The notes: generated by a model not told the origin, from the letters alone. Counted from the first letter of the stretch, positions 18,701-26,859 are shown. The stretch: 64,000 nt of DNA from Paucibacter sp. KBW04 (GCF_003852425.1 NZ_QAJN01000010.1:248724-312723); one strand, 5' to 3'. Numbers and translations: made by a program.

Positions 18701-18845
18701 CATGTTGGCGGCCACCTTGATCGGCGTCTTCTTCACCCCGCTGTTCTACATCCTGATGATGAGTCTGTTCAGCAAAAAGAAGAAAAAAGAGCGGCAAGCC
18801 GAGCCGCCGACCGGAGAGCCCAGCAGCCAGGAGATGCAGCCATGA
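15705..18845 (+). CDS. RND multidrug efflux pump, HAE1/AcrB family
   Basis: 1046 residues from ATG 15705, preceded by GAGGAG at 15693-15698. The size is typical for AcrB/MexB. The start MGFFVRRPVLATVIALL is characteristic. The proton-relay residues are present: the Asp pair D406-D407 in GIVVDDAIVVVEAV and Lys 930 in GLAGKNGILIVEFAK. It is the trimeric inner-membrane proton antiporter that captures drugs from the periplasm. The C-terminal tail has an unusual run of five lysines (SKKKKKER). Its stop overlaps the next ATG (ATGA), so the operon is tightly coupled. Confidence 0.96.
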   Translation: MGFFVRRPVLATVIALLFVLIGVLASSKLAVEQYPSVAPPQVQITAVYPGASPETLETTVAAPLEREMNGIAGLLYMQSTSSASGLMQLQVFFEPGTDLDLAAVEVNNRSKRVESLLPQEVLRNGLRVDKTNPQILQVLVMQSDDPRFDRTYIANLANSQVINELKRLPGAGDVTLFAAPYAMRLWLDPDRLAKYRLTVTDVANAVREQNQNFPVGEIGQAPADQGQSLTFPVQTGGGLTEVEEFRNIVIRALADGSVVRVRDVARVELGADDYQFESRLNGKDAVALGVYLRPGANALVLADALAKRMNELTAAFPREIKWSVTYDTTKFVHASVELVKHTFIEAFVLVLIVVYLFLGSMRATVIPLLAIPVSIIGTMAGLLLAGFSINMLTLFGLVLAIGIVVDDAIVVVEAVEKIMHDEHLDATSAAIKAMQGIGGAIVGVTAVICAVFVPIAFLGGVTGTLYKQFAITITFATLLSAITALTLTPALCALILKPGMQKIRPIQAFDRLFEKVVGGYVSGVQLLLGRKIVATLVYALLIAGVAFLFKIIPGGFVPEEDKGTIYVVVDLPAGASAERTREALKKAEAILAKEDTVQEATAILGFSIFYRYANQAFIFATLKPWDERSTPETHVFGVLKRLNQQLASIGEARVFALNEPPISGMGSTAGFDYRLLSLDGDRANLAAAARALTGAAAKDPVLQGVRSVAAPEVQTLFLDVDRNKAKSLGVSLQELYATVGSLLGSSFVNQFTAFGTNLKVKMQAEQSYRSDPAALQRFQIRNAQNELVPLAALMRTEWRSAPIALTRYNGYPSIQLNGAAAAGRSSGEALDAMEAISAQQLPQGTSFEWSGQSLQERVGGSQAAGIFLLSLVFVFLFLAALYESWSLPVAVFLIVPIAILGALLALLLRGSPNDVFFQVSLITLVGLAGKNGILIVEFAKQQYEAGMGVVEAAIEAGRQRLRPIVMTSLAFILGVMPLVKASGAGAATQHSVGTGILGGMLAATLIGVFFTPLFYILMMSLFSKKKKKERQAEPPTGEPSSQEMQP

Positions 18846-20251
18846 GCGCCGCCCGCCTCAGCCTGCTGGCCGCCACCTTGCTGCTGGCCTCCTGCGCAAG
18901 CCCCGGCCCCGCCGCCGTGCAAGAAGCAGCCGAGCTCCCCGCCCTGCCCTCGCATTGGTTAGCGCCGGCACGGGCCGAGAGCAGTTTGTCTGATCAGCAC
19001 TATGCCGATCTCTTCAAGGACGCCGAGCTGGAACAGCTGATCCAGGAAGGCCTGCGCAATAACCGCGATCTGCGCACGGCGGCCCGCCGGGTTCAACTCG
19101 CGCAAGCCCAGCTAGGCCTGCAAAACTCGGCCCGCTGGCCCCACCTGGGCCTGGGCGCGGGCGGCACGCGGCAGAAGGCGCCTTCCGCCCTGAGCGGGGG
19201 CGAGAACGCCAGCTCCACGGTCTATAACGCCGGCTTGGCCTTGCCGGCCTGGGAGCTCGATTTATGGGGCCGCTTGGTCGATCTTTCCAAGGCGGCCCAG
19301 CTCAGCGTGGAGGCCAATGCCGCCCTGCAGCAGTTTGTGCAAGTGGGCTTGATCAGCCGCGTCGCTGCGGGCTGGCTGAACCTGCTGGAGATTGACCAGT
19401 CCCTGGCCATCTCGACCCGCACCGAACAGTCGCGCGCCGATTCCCTGCGCATCATGAATCTGCGTTTCAAGGCGGGCGTGGTGTCCATGGTGGATATCAG
19501 CCAGGCCGAGACCTCGCTGGCCCAGGCCCAAGCCGCCAAGGCCCAGCTGCTGCAGCGCCGCGGCTTGCAGGAGAACGCCTTGTCGCTGCTCTTGGGTCGC
19601 AACCCGGGCCCGATCCGGCCCAGCCGCGGCCTGGCTTCCTATCCCTTGCCCGAGGAGCTGCCGGCCGGCCTGCCCAGCGACTTGCTGCTGCGCCGCCCCG
19701 ATGTGCGCGCCGCCGAGAAGGCGGTGGCCGCCAGCCGGGCCAGTGTCAGCGCGGCTCGCAAGGCCTTTTTGCCCAGCATCTCGCTGAGCGGTTTTCTCGG
19801 CTTTGTCAGCCCGCAGCTGAGCAGCTTGCTGCAAAACGATCGTTCGGCCTACACCGTCTCACCGAGCCTGACCCTGCCCTTGTTCACCGGCGGTGCCTTG
19901 CAAAGCGGCCTGGCCATCGCGGAGGCTCAGCAAGGCCTGGCCTTGGAGGACTATGCCCGCACCGCGCAGGCCGCCCTGCGCGAGGTGGAGGACGCTTTGA
20001 TCAGCTTCCAGCAACTGCGCCAACAGCGCCTGGCCATGGATCGCATCGTCGCCGCCGGGCGTGAGCGCCTGCGCCTGGTGGAGCTGCGCTACAAGAACGG
20101 CATCTCCAGCTACTTTGAGGTGCTGGACTCACAACGCCAGCTCTTTGACGCTGAGCTGCAACAGGCCCAGCTGAGCAGCGGCACTTATGCCAGCGTGATT
20201 GAGCTTTACCGTGCCTTGGGCGGCGGTTGGAATGCGGCGCCCAAGTCCTGA
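18842..20251 (+). CDS. NodT/OprM-family outer membrane channel of the RND pump
   Basis: 469 residues, overlapping the RND gene by four bases (ATGA). Lipoprotein signal with lipobox LASC (residues 14-17). Outer-membrane-factor repeats are clear: FKDAELEQLIQEGLRNNRDL, LLRRPDVRAAEKAVAASRA, LSGFLGFVSPQLSSL, and RALGGGWN at the C-terminus. Together with the two upstream genes it forms a complete tripartite system. It is the second such channel gene in the window; the two are clearly different genes. Confidence 0.95.
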   Translation: MSAARLSLLAATLLLASCASPGPAAVQEAAELPALPSHWLAPARAESSLSDQHYADLFKDAELEQLIQEGLRNNRDLRTAARRVQLAQAQLGLQNSARWPHLGLGAGGTRQKAPSALSGGENASSTVYNAGLALPAWELDLWGRLVDLSKAAQLSVEANAALQQFVQVGLISRVAAGWLNLLEIDQSLAISTRTEQSRADSLRIMNLRFKAGVVSMVDISQAETSLAQAQAAKAQLLQRRGLQENALSLLLGRNPGPIRPSRGLASYPLPEELPAGLPSDLLLRRPDVRAAEKAVAASRASVSAARKAFLPSISLSGFLGFVSPQLSSLLQNDRSAYTVSPSLTLPLFTGGALQSGLAIAEAQQGLALEDYARTAQAALREVEDALISFQQLRQQRLAMDRIVAAGRERLRLVELRYKNGISSYFEVLDSQRQLFDAELQQAQLSSGTYASVIELYRALGGGWNAAPKS

Positions 20252-20257
20252 ATAGCG

Positions 20258-20650
20258 CTAGTTAGGATCCAGATCCAAGCCCACCAGCTTCCACTGGCCG
20301 GCCGGTTTTTCGCAGAATTTGTAGTCGGCCTGATCCATGCGTTTGCCGAACTCGTTGCGGATGCGCAGCTTGCGGCAAGCCAGGCCTGCCGCCTCGTAGC
20401 GAGCCAGGGCAGTGACCTGGCCGGAGGCGCGGGTCTTCTCGTTATTCCAGTTGATGACGGTGCCATCTTGTTCGGCAGCCAAGGCTTGGTCGACGGCGTT
20501 TTTCATCAAGGCGTTGTCGGCCGCATTGAAGCGGGTCACCACGGTGTTCTTCAGAATGGCCATCTCACCGGCGGCCTGGGCGGAGCCTGCGGTCAGGGTC
20601 ATGACAAGAACAAGGGAGGAGCAGGACAGGACGGAACGGAGCATGGTCAT
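20258..20650 (-). CDS. RT0821/Lpp0805-like surface antigen domain protein
   Basis: 130 residues from ATG 20650; an in-frame TTG/ATG extension to 20713 is unlikely. A signal peptide ends at GSAQAA. The rest resembles the small surface-antigen family (PF16998-like): TVINWNNEKTRASGQVTAL, GLACRKLRIRNEFGKR, CEKPAGQWKLV. Two or three conserved cysteines are present. Function unknown, envelope location likely. It is convergent with the RND operon, with only six bases between the stops, and divergent from thyA. Confidence 0.75.
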   Translation of the reverse strand: MTMLRSVLSCSSLVLVMTLTAGSAQAAGEMAILKNTVVTRFNAADNALMKNAVDQALAAEQDGTVINWNNEKTRASGQVTALARYEAAGLACRKLRIRNEFGKRMDQADYKFCEKPAGQWKLVGLDLDPN

Positions 20651-20761
20651 TTTGATGTGGGCGCCTGTGAGGATGTTGGGCCGATGATTTCTTTGACCCA
20701 AGGATAGCGCCAATCACCCGCGCGTCCGATGAGGGGGCGCCGTCTTCTAGAATCCAGGCCC

Positions 20762-21595
20762 ATGAGCAGCACAATCCTCCCACCCCATCTGCGTCCGGTG
20801 CGCAGCCAGTTTGAAGACCTGATGCGCCATGTGGACAGCCACGGCGTTAGCAAGACCGACCGCACCGGCACCGGCACCCGCTCGGTGTTTGGCCACCAGA
20901 TGCGCTTCGACCTGAATGAAGGCTTCCCCCTGGTGACCACCAAAAAAGTCCACCTCAAGTCCATCATTCTGGAGCTGCTGTGGTTTCTGCGCGGCGACAG
21001 CAATGTGGCCTGGCTGCAAGAGCGCGGCTGCACCATCTGGGACGAATGGGCGCGCGAGGACGGCAGCCTAGGCCCTGTCTACGGCGTGCAATGGCGCTCC
21101 TGGCCCAAGGCCGGTGGCGGCCATGTGGATCAGATCGCCGAGGTGGTCAAGCAGCTTAAAACTAACCCCGACTCGCGCCGCATCATCGTCAGCGCCTGGA
21201 ATGTGGCCGAGCTGGACCAGATGGCCTTGATGCCTTGCCATGCTTTCTTCCAGTTTTACGTGGCCGAGGGCAAGCTGTCTTGCCAGCTCTACCAGCGCAG
21301 CGCCGATATCTTTTTGGGCGTGCCCTTCAATATCGCCAGCTACGCCTTGCTGACCCAAATGCTGGCCCAGCAATGCGATCTGGCCCTGGGCGACTTCATC
21401 TGGACCGGCGGCGACTGCCACCTCTACAGCAATCACACCGAGCAGGTCAAAACCCAGCTGGCGCGCCAGCCCTTTGCCTACCCCACCATGATGATCAAGC
21501 GCCGGCCGCCCAGCATCTTCGACTATGAGTTCGAAGACTTTGAGCTGCAGGACTATCAACACCACCCCGCCATCAAGGCGCCGGTGGCGGTATGA
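20762..21595 (+). CDS. thyA: Thymidylate synthase
   Basis: 277 residues from ATG 20762; the frame continues to 20729 but the family N-terminus is at MSSTILPP. It converts dUMP and methylene-THF to dTMP and dihydrofolate. Landmarks are [12 protein letters not shown], the catalytic Cys 159 in [11 protein letters not shown], and the dUMP-binding [19 protein letters not shown]. It is slightly longer than the 264-residue E. coli enzyme because of an insert near residues 112-130 ([12 protein letters not shown]). The stop overlaps the folA ATG (ATGA), coupling the enzyme that makes dihydrofolate with the one that recycles it. Confidence 0.98.
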   Translation: MSSTILPPHLRPVRSQFEDLMRHVDSHGVSKTDRTGTGTRSVFGHQMRFDLNEGFPLVTTKKVHLKSIILELLWFLRGDSNVAWLQERGCTIWDEWAREDGSLGPVYGVQWRSWPKAGGGHVDQIAEVVKQLKTNPDSRRIIVSAWNVAELDQMALMPCHAFFQFYVAEGKLSCQLYQRSADIFLGVPFNIASYALLTQMLAQQCDLALGDFIWTGGDCHLYSNHTEQVKTQLARQPFAYPTMMIKRRPPSIFDYEFEDFELQDYQHHPAIKAPVAV

Positions 21596-22089
21596 GCGGC
21601 CCGCAGATCAGCCTGGTCGCTGGTGTGGCTCGCAATCAGGCGATTGGCCTGAACAACGAGTTGCTGTGGCGCCTGCCCGCCGATATGGCCCGCTTCAAGG
21701 CCCTGACCCTGGGCGCCCCCGTCATCATGGGACGCAAGACCTGGGACTCTTTGCCGGCCAAGTTCCGCCCCCTGCCCGGCCGCCGCAATCTGGTGCTGTC
21801 ACGGCAAAGCGGCTTGCAGCTGGAAGGCGCCGAGTGTTTCACAACACTGGAGGTGGCGCTGGCGGCTTGCGCCGATGCGGAGCGGGTCTCCGTCATCGGC
21901 GGCGCCGAGATTTATGCCCTGGCCCTGCCCTTGGCCCACCGCCTGGAGTTGACCGAGGTCTTGGCCGAGTTTGAGGCCGACAGCTTCTTCCCCGACTGGC
22001 CGCGCGAGCAGTTTGTAGAACTCAGCCGCGAAGCACACAGCAGCCCCGACGGCTTGCGCTTCGACTTCGTCAGCTATCAGCGCCGCTGA
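21592..22089 (+). CDS. folA: Dihydrofolate reductase
   Basis: 165 residues, overlapping thyA by four bases. It reduces dihydrofolate with NADPH, completing the dTMP cycle. Motifs: [28 protein letters not shown] (Met20-loop region, substrate Asp in LPADM), [12 protein letters not shown] (NADPH binding), and [12 protein letters not shown] near residue 100. Length is normal for chromosomal FolA, and nothing suggests a trimethoprim-resistant variant type. Confidence 0.97.
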   Translation: MSGPQISLVAGVARNQAIGLNNELLWRLPADMARFKALTLGAPVIMGRKTWDSLPAKFRPLPGRRNLVLSRQSGLQLEGAECFTTLEVALAACADAERVSVIGGAEIYALALPLAHRLELTEVLAEFEADSFFPDWPREQFVELSREAHSSPDGLRFDFVSYQRR

Positions 22090-22128
22090 GCTTTCATAAC
22101 AGCCCTCACACAAAAACAGGAGCACCCA

Positions 22129-22707
22129 ATGTCCGGAGCAGGTTTTCACGTCCACGGCCCGCATGACCATGAGTTGGAGCATGCGGCTCAACACGAACCC
22201 CAGGGCCTGGCTGGACGCCTGGCCGTAGTGACGGCCGTGCTGGCCACTTTTGGCGCCATGTTTGGCTATATGGGCGGCGCCACCCAGGCCAATGCGGGCT
22301 TGTACAAGAACGAAGCCGCGATCAAGAAAACCGAGGCCGCCAATCAATGGGCGTTGTATCAGTCCAAAAGCGGCAAGCAAAACCTGGCCGAGCTGGCCTC
22401 GGTGCTGGTGAACGACGAGGCCAGGAAGAGCAAATACCTGGAAGAGATCGAACGCTACAAAGGCGAGAAGGCCGAGATCAAGCAAAAGGCCGAGGGCCTG
22501 GAGGCCGAGTCGGCAGAATGGGACCACAAGAGTGAAGCCCAGATGCATGAGCATCACCGCTGGGCGCAGGCCACGACGGCCTTGCAGGTCTCTATCGCCC
22601 TGGCCGCGATCGCCTTGCTGACGAAAAAGACGTGGATGGCCTGGGGCACGCTGGCCGTGGGCTCGGTGGGCGTGGCCGTGGGTGTGGCCGCCTGGTTCCA
22701 CCTTTGA
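22129..22707 (+). CDS. DUF4337 family membrane protein
   Basis: 192 residues. A His-rich N-terminus (HVHGPHDHELEHAAQH) is followed by one hydrophobic helix (about 30-50), a long charged coiled coil (about 60-130, EIERYKGEKAEIKQKAEGLE) and two C-terminal helices (about 145-190). This is the DUF4337 layout: a small membrane protein of unknown function common in proteobacteria. An AGGAG precedes the ATG. It lies between folA and xthA on the same strand with short gaps. Confidence 0.88.
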   Translation: MSGAGFHVHGPHDHELEHAAQHEPQGLAGRLAVVTAVLATFGAMFGYMGGATQANAGLYKNEAAIKKTEAANQWALYQSKSGKQNLAELASVLVNDEARKSKYLEEIERYKGEKAEIKQKAEGLEAESAEWDHKSEAQMHEHHRWAQATTALQVSIALAAIALLTKKTWMAWGTLAVGSVGVAVGVAAWFHL

Positions 22708-22748
22708 TTGATAGACCGACAGACCCAAGAAATCTCAAGAGCATGACC

Positions 22749-23513
22749 ATGAAACTCGCGACCTGGAACGTCAACTCCCTGGCCGTGCGCCTGCCGCAGG
22801 TGCTGGACTGGCTGGCGGCCAATCCGGTCGATGTGCTGGTGCTGCAAGAGACCAAGCTGACCGACGATAAATTTCCTACCCTGGACATCGGCGCCGCCGG
22901 CTACCAGGTGCAATGGTTTGGCCAGAAGACCTATAACGGCGTGGCCCTGCTCAGTCGCGAACCGGCCCTGGAGGTGGTGAAAAACATCCCTGGCCTGGCG
23001 GATGAGCAGGCCCGGGTGATCGCCGGCACGGTGGCCGGCGTGCGCTGTATTGGCGCCTATTTCCCGAATGGCCAGGCGCCGGACAGCGATAAATTCGTCT
23101 ACAAAATGGGCTGGCTGGATGCCTTGCGCGCTTGGGTGGCCGATGAACTGACACGGCACGACAAGCTGGTGCTGATGGGCGACTTCAATATCACGCCCGA
23201 TGACCGCGACGTCTACGACCCGGTGGCCTGGGCGGGCCAGATCCACTGCACGCCCGAGGAGCGCGCACATTTCCAGGGCTTGCTGGATCTTGGCCTGGTG
23301 GACGCCTTCCGCCTCTTCGAGCAAGCGCCCAAGAGCTGGAGCTGGTGGGATTACCGCAATCTGGCCTTCCGCAAAAACCAGGGCCTGCGCATCGACCATA
23401 TCCTGGTCAGCGAGGCGCTCAAGAGCGGGGTCAGGTCTTGCGTGATCGACAAACTGCCGCGTAAGAACGAGCGGCCCAGCGACCACGCACCGGTGGTGGT
23501 GGAGCTGGTCTAA
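22749..23513 (+). CDS. xthA: Exodeoxyribonuclease III (AP endonuclease)
   Basis: 254 residues from ATG 22749 (MKLATWNVNSL); an ATG two codons upstream at 22743 is the alternative. It removes 3' blocks and cleaves abasic sites in base-excision repair. EEP-fold residues are all visible: WNVNSL, LQETKL (metal Glu), GVALLS, GDFNITP, the NLAFRKNQGLRIDHIL block and the final ERPSDHAPV with the catalytic Asp-His. Positions 23427-23441 inside the gene carry 15 bp of the dispersed repeat (encoding SGVRSC), a segment that differs between family members, so the repeat may be tolerated there. Confidence 0.95.
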   Translation: MKLATWNVNSLAVRLPQVLDWLAANPVDVLVLQETKLTDDKFPTLDIGAAGYQVQWFGQKTYNGVALLSREPALEVVKNIPGLADEQARVIAGTVAGVRCIGAYFPNGQAPDSDKFVYKMGWLDALRAWVADELTRHDKLVLMGDFNITPDDRDVYDPVAWAGQIHCTPEERAHFQGLLDLGLVDAFRLFEQAPKSWSWWDYRNLAFRKNQGLRIDHILVSEALKSGVRSCVIDKLPRKNERPSDHAPVVVELV

Positions 23514-23540
23514 AGAGCCGTGTGCGATTCAGGCGCTGCC

Positions 23541-23924
23541 TTATTTGGCGGCGCGTGAAACGTAGACAGACAAGGCCTTGATCTCGGCCTCGCTGAGTTG
23601 CGGGAAGGCCGGCATATTGCCCAAGCCATTGCGCAAGGCTCGGGTGACGCGGTCGGCGTCGGGCTTGATTTCGTCCAGCACCGGGCCCACCGCGCCCTCG
23701 CTTTGCGCGTCTTTGAGGGTGTGGCAGAGCGCGCAGGCGGGCGTGGCGTTCTTGGTGAACAAGAGCTTGCCCAGCTCCATCTGCGCTTTCAGCTGCTTGG
23801 CCTCGTCTGCTGGTGCTTGGGCGCTGGCCGGCAGAGCTTGCAGCAAGCCCAGCCCGGTGACAGCGGCCAAAACAAGACCGACGGCGCGCCCGCGGACGGC
23901 CGCCTTCTTCAGGGAAATCAACAT
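23541..23924 (-). CDS. Monohaem c-type cytochrome, SorB-like
   Basis: 127 residues from ATG 23924; an in-frame TTG overlapping the upstream stop is the alternative. A signal peptide ends near ALPASAQA. One haem site CALCH (C64, C67, H68) and a distal Met in GNMPAFPQLS give a small periplasmic cytochrome c. It follows the sulfite-oxidase-like gene directly, which is the arrangement of sorAB, where the cytochrome takes electrons from the molybdenum subunit. The role as sulfite dehydrogenase partner is inferred from the context. Confidence 0.85.
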   Translation of the reverse strand: MLISLKKAAVRGRAVGLVLAAVTGLGLLQALPASAQAPADEAKQLKAQMELGKLLFTKNATPACALCHTLKDAQSEGAVGPVLDEIKPDADRVTRALRNGLGNMPAFPQLSEAEIKALSVYVSRAAK

Positions 23925-23947
23925 GGCAAGGGCGGGTCTGCGCGGGC

Positions 23948-25195
23948 TCAAGCCAGGGTCACGCTGACGGCGTGGTCGGCCCAGCTATTGTTGTTGTAGC
24001 CGCCCACGTTTTCCATGCGCTGCTCGGGCTGCACATTGCCGGCCGTGTCGGTGGCGCGGCTGACCAGGGTGTGGCTGCCCGCCCCCAATTTGGCGGCCAG
24101 GGCGAACTGGCGCCAGGCGTACTTGCCCATGTCCGGGCCCACCAGGCGGGCATCGCGCCAGGTCTTGCCGCCGTCGACAGACACTTCCACCCGCTTGATG
24201 CCATGCAGGCCGCCAAAGGCCACACCCTGGATCTGCACCGGGCCGGCCACACCGGGGCGCTCGGCCAGGGGGCTGTTGATCCAGGACTTGACCACCATCT
24301 CCAGCACCGAGGGCTGGCTGGGGTCGGCCTTGCTGCCGGGAGGCGAGATGCGATAGCCGTGGGCCATGATCTTGGCATCCGACTCTTGCGCGGTGAAGGC
24401 CAGGCGCTTGACGTATTTGATCTGGTTGACACCTTGGTAACCCGGCACGATCAAGCGCAGGGGGCCGCCATGGGCCAGGGGAATGGGTTGGCCATTCATT
24501 TCCCAGGCCAGCATGGCTTCAGCCATGGCATGGGCGGGCAAGGAACGTTCCACCACAATTGTTTTGGGGTCAATGCCGGCGGGCAGCACTTCGCCGCCGG
24601 TGCCGGTCATGAAGTTGTTGCCTGGCAGCACACCGCCCAGCAAGTCCACCACTTGGCGAACCGGCACGCCGGTCCAGACCACATTGCCCGCCGCACCCAC
24701 CGTCCAAGGCGTGCCGCTGGGCTTGCTGGGGAAGAAGCCCCGGCCATTGCCCGAGCATTGCAAGACCATGGTGACGGTCTCGACACCCAGGGTCTTGAGC
24801 TCGCGCAGGCTCAGACTGCGCGGCGACTTCACGCCTTCCACGCTGACTTGCCAGGCGTCGCGGTCCTCCAGGATGCTGGCATTGGGCGCCGGCAGGTTGT
24901 TGCGCACATAGAGCTGCTCGGACGGGGTGATCAAACCCATGCCAAAGGCCGAGCGCTTGGTTTCCAGTGTGTTGCTGCTGTGCTGGATCAAGGCGCTGGC
25001 GTCCTTCCAGGCCGCATATGGCGGCAAGGGCTTGACACCCGCGGCTGCCACGGGGGCTGCAGAGGCGGCAGGAGCGGCGGCTTGGGCGCGCGCAGCCTGG
25101 CTGAACGAGCCCATGCCCACGGCGGCGAGCGCGGTGGCGCTGCCGGCCAAGATCTGGCGCCGGGCAAGAACAGGGGCGTGGGTGGGCTTGGACAT
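23948..25195 (-). CDS. Sulfite oxidase-type molybdopterin oxidoreductase (SorA/SoxC-like)
   Basis: 415 residues from ATG 25195 with CTGGAG upstream. A twin-arginine signal (ARRQILAG) predicts export of the folded cofactor-bearing enzyme. The molybdopterin domain shows the active-site cysteine in LQCSGNGRGFF. A dimerisation (Mo-co_dimer) domain follows, with VSVDGGKTWRDARL and RATDTAGNVQP. It oxidises sulfite to sulfate in the periplasm, passing electrons to cytochrome c; the cytochrome gene lies 23 bp downstream. SoxC is the alternative, but no other sox gene is in the window. Confidence 0.88.
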   Translation of the reverse strand: MSKPTHAPVLARRQILAGSATALAAVGMGSFSQAARAQAAAPAASAAPVAAAGVKPLPPYAAWKDASALIQHSSNTLETKRSAFGMGLITPSEQLYVRNNLPAPNASILEDRDAWQVSVEGVKSPRSLSLRELKTLGVETVTMVLQCSGNGRGFFPSKPSGTPWTVGAAGNVVWTGVPVRQVVDLLGGVLPGNNFMTGTGGEVLPAGIDPKTIVVERSLPAHAMAEAMLAWEMNGQPIPLAHGGPLRLIVPGYQGVNQIKYVKRLAFTAQESDAKIMAHGYRISPPGSKADPSQPSVLEMVVKSWINSPLAERPGVAGPVQIQGVAFGGLHGIKRVEVSVDGGKTWRDARLVGPDMGKYAWRQFALAAKLGAGSHTLVSRATDTAGNVQPEQRMENVGGYNNNSWADHAVSVTLA

Positions 25196-25391
25196 GGGAA
25201 TCTCCAGAGAATTTTTAGGGTGCCTGGATGGTAGCGCCACCATGAGCGAGCCTGACTCAGGTCAAGCCCTGGCGATTGCGCCCTGCGCCCATTCAACAAA
25301 TGGGGCGCTATGCGAACAAGGGAAATGGTGAATGAGAGCAAAGCGGGATAGCCGCTCTTGCTCAGCCTCGTTACAAGACGTATCCTTTTCA

Positions 25392-25436
25392 ATACCAAAA
25401 ACAATATTGGTATCTGGTTGGTTTCTCACTGGTTAT
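25392..25436 (+). promoter_or_regulatory. Upstream element of pilin operon copy 1: three 11-bp-spaced direct repeats
   Basis: TTGGTATC (25407), TTGGTTTC (25418) and CTGGTTAT (25429) start exactly 11 bp apart, the helical-repeat spacing used by OmpR/PhoB-type regulators. ATACCAA at 25392-25398 forms an inverted pair with TTGGTAT at 25407-25413. The first repeat begins 70 bp before the pilE start. The same element with two repeats lies at the same distance before copy 2. Confidence 0.6.
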
Positions 25437-25476
25437 CAGACGAAGCGCGGCTGGGAGGCTGCCCAAAAGGCTTGAC

Positions 25477-25941
25477 GTGTCCAAAATTCGCTTAACCATC
25501 GCTGGGGCAACAGCGTCAGAGATTCGCTCGCCCCGCCACCCTCGCGCGGCCCAAGGCTTCACCCTGGTGGAACTGATGATCGCCGTGCTCGTGACCGGCA
25601 TCCTGGCCGCCGTGGCGATTCCCGCCTACACCCAGTACGTCAATACCAGTCGCGCCCGCGGTGCCAGCGCCGATCTGGCCGCGCTGGCCTTGAATCTTGA
25701 GAACCGCTTTCAGCTGCAGCTGAGCTACCCCGTTATTCCTGCAGGCACCCCCAACTCCACGGCCGAGTTCGCGGCCTGGGCGCCGACCCAAAGCAATTAC
25801 TTCAACTACGCGGTGCGCAGCGAGGCCAATGCCTTTACCTTGACGGCGACGGGCACCGGCGCAATGGCCGACTGCGAACTCAGCCTGAACAATGCCAATG
25901 TCCGCCAAGCCACCCAGGCCTGCGGTTTCCTTACATGGTGA
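25477..25941 (+). CDS. Type IV pilin, PilE-like (operon copy 1)
   Basis: 154 residues from GTG 25477. A 27-residue leader ends in QG, followed by FTLVELMIAVLVTGILAA: a prepilin peptidase site with Glu at mature position 5. The C-terminus has the PilE-type cysteine pair (ADCELS ... QACGF). Hand alignment with the copy-2 pilin gives 78 identities in 128 positions with no gap. The protein is a major-or-minor pilin candidate assembled by a type IV pilus machine encoded elsewhere. It is first of five genes; the stop overlaps the next ATG by seven bases. Confidence 0.9.
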   Translation: MSKIRLTIAGATASEIRSPRHPRAAQGFTLVELMIAVLVTGILAAVAIPAYTQYVNTSRARGASADLAALALNLENRFQLQLSYPVIPAGTPNSTAEFAAWAPTQSNYFNYAVRSEANAFTLTATGTGAMADCELSLNNANVRQATQACGFLTW

Positions 25942-26411
25942 GGCGCGCGCGCAGGGAGCAAACCGGCGTGACCCTGATCGAGTTGATGGTCTGCATCCTG
26001 ATCACCCTGTTGCTGGCGGCAGCGGCCACGCCTTTTGCCCTGGCTTGGTCGCACCAATCCTCGGTGCGGCAGACCCAGGCTCAGCTGCAACAAGGGCTCT
26101 CCCAGCTCAAAGCCATTGCCTTGCGCAACCCGATGGCGGCGCGCACGCCCAATGCCTCGGCCACCTTGGTCACCCGCGCTGGCCAACTCTGCCTTCACGC
26201 CGGTGAACCGGCCGCCCTCACTTGCGAGGGCGCGCTGTGGCAGTCCCTGATTCCGGCGGCGGTGACCGTGGCCAGAGAGCCGAATAACTGTGTCGCACTC
26301 GACAGCAATGGCCTGCCGATCGACGTCCAGATCGACGCCCAAACCTGCCGCTTGCAACCCACTTTCCTGATCCGTCGCGGCAATGAACAGATCGAACTGA
26401 TCTTCAACTGA
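25935..26411 (+). CDS. FimT/GspH-like minor prepilin (operon copy 1)
   Basis: 158 residues. Short leader MVRRARREQTG, then VTLIELMVCILITLLLAAAATP, with Glu 5. The C-terminal half matches the GspH/FimT layout: QLQQGLSQLKAIALRN, then a beta-rich region with four cysteines. Minor pilins of this group prime pilus assembly and sit at the tip. It overlaps pilE by seven bases; the next gene starts nine bases after its stop. The copy-2 counterpart is at 30087-30572. Confidence 0.88.
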   Translation: MVRRARREQTGVTLIELMVCILITLLLAAAATPFALAWSHQSSVRQTQAQLQQGLSQLKAIALRNPMAARTPNASATLVTRAGQLCLHAGEPAALTCEGALWQSLIPAAVTVAREPNNCVALDSNGLPIDVQIDAQTCRLQPTFLIRRGNEQIELIFN

Positions 26412-26419
26412 AACAAGTC

Positions 26420-26857
26420 ATGGCATTGAAACGCTACCCAAAGAAATTCACCCTGCACAGCGCGCAAGGCCAGGCCGGCATTGCCCTGACCGAAGCCTTG
26501 ATTTCCATGGTCTTGCTCGGCATCGTAGGCCTGGGCCTGGTCTATGCGCTGGGCCGTGGCCTGGTGGCGCAAAAATTTCAGAAGGCGCAAAGCCTGGCGG
26601 TACAAGTGATACGCGCCGATCTGCAAGCCCAAGGGGTGGCCAACGGTTGCCCCGTGGCCGGCAACGCCGTGGTCAATCGCCCAAATCTGAATTTGGGCAA
26701 TGGTGTGGGCCTGGACGGCATGACCAAGACCTGCAGGATTGCCCCTGTGAACATCAATCTGGGCGGGGTTGTCAGAGAGATCCAAATGACCCAGGTGAGC
26801 TACCGAGTCCCTGCACAAACACTGCTGGGCCCAGGCACCCTGCTGCTCTCCAATTGA
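26420..26857 (+). CDS. PilV-like minor prepilin (operon copy 1)
   Basis: 145 residues. The leader ends AQGQAG, then IALTEALISMVLLGIVGLGL: a type III signal with Glu at mature position 5. The stretch GRGLVAQKFQKAQSLAVQ after the helix is nearly identical in copy 2, and so is the C-terminal QTLLGPGTLLL. PilV-like proteins are minor pilins needed for tip-complex assembly. The assignment rests on the leader, size and gene order; direct family recognition is moderate. Confidence 0.8.
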   Translation: MALKRYPKKFTLHSAQGQAGIALTEALISMVLLGIVGLGLVYALGRGLVAQKFQKAQSLAVQVIRADLQAQGVANGCPVAGNAVVNRPNLNLGNGVGLDGMTKTCRIAPVNINLGGVVREIQMTQVSYRVPAQTLLGPGTLLLSN

Positions 26858-26859
26858 AG

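Noticed and set aside
23427-23441. Insertion of a mobile element into xthA
   Set aside because: Only 15 bp of the repeat are present, the frame is intact and all catalytic motifs are there, so the gene is not broken.
25407-25425. Sigma-54 promoter before the pilin operon (as for pilA in pseudomonads)
   Set aside because: The GG and second GG/GC are separated by nine instead of ten bases and the second element is TGG rather than TTGC, so the -24/-12 consensus is not met.
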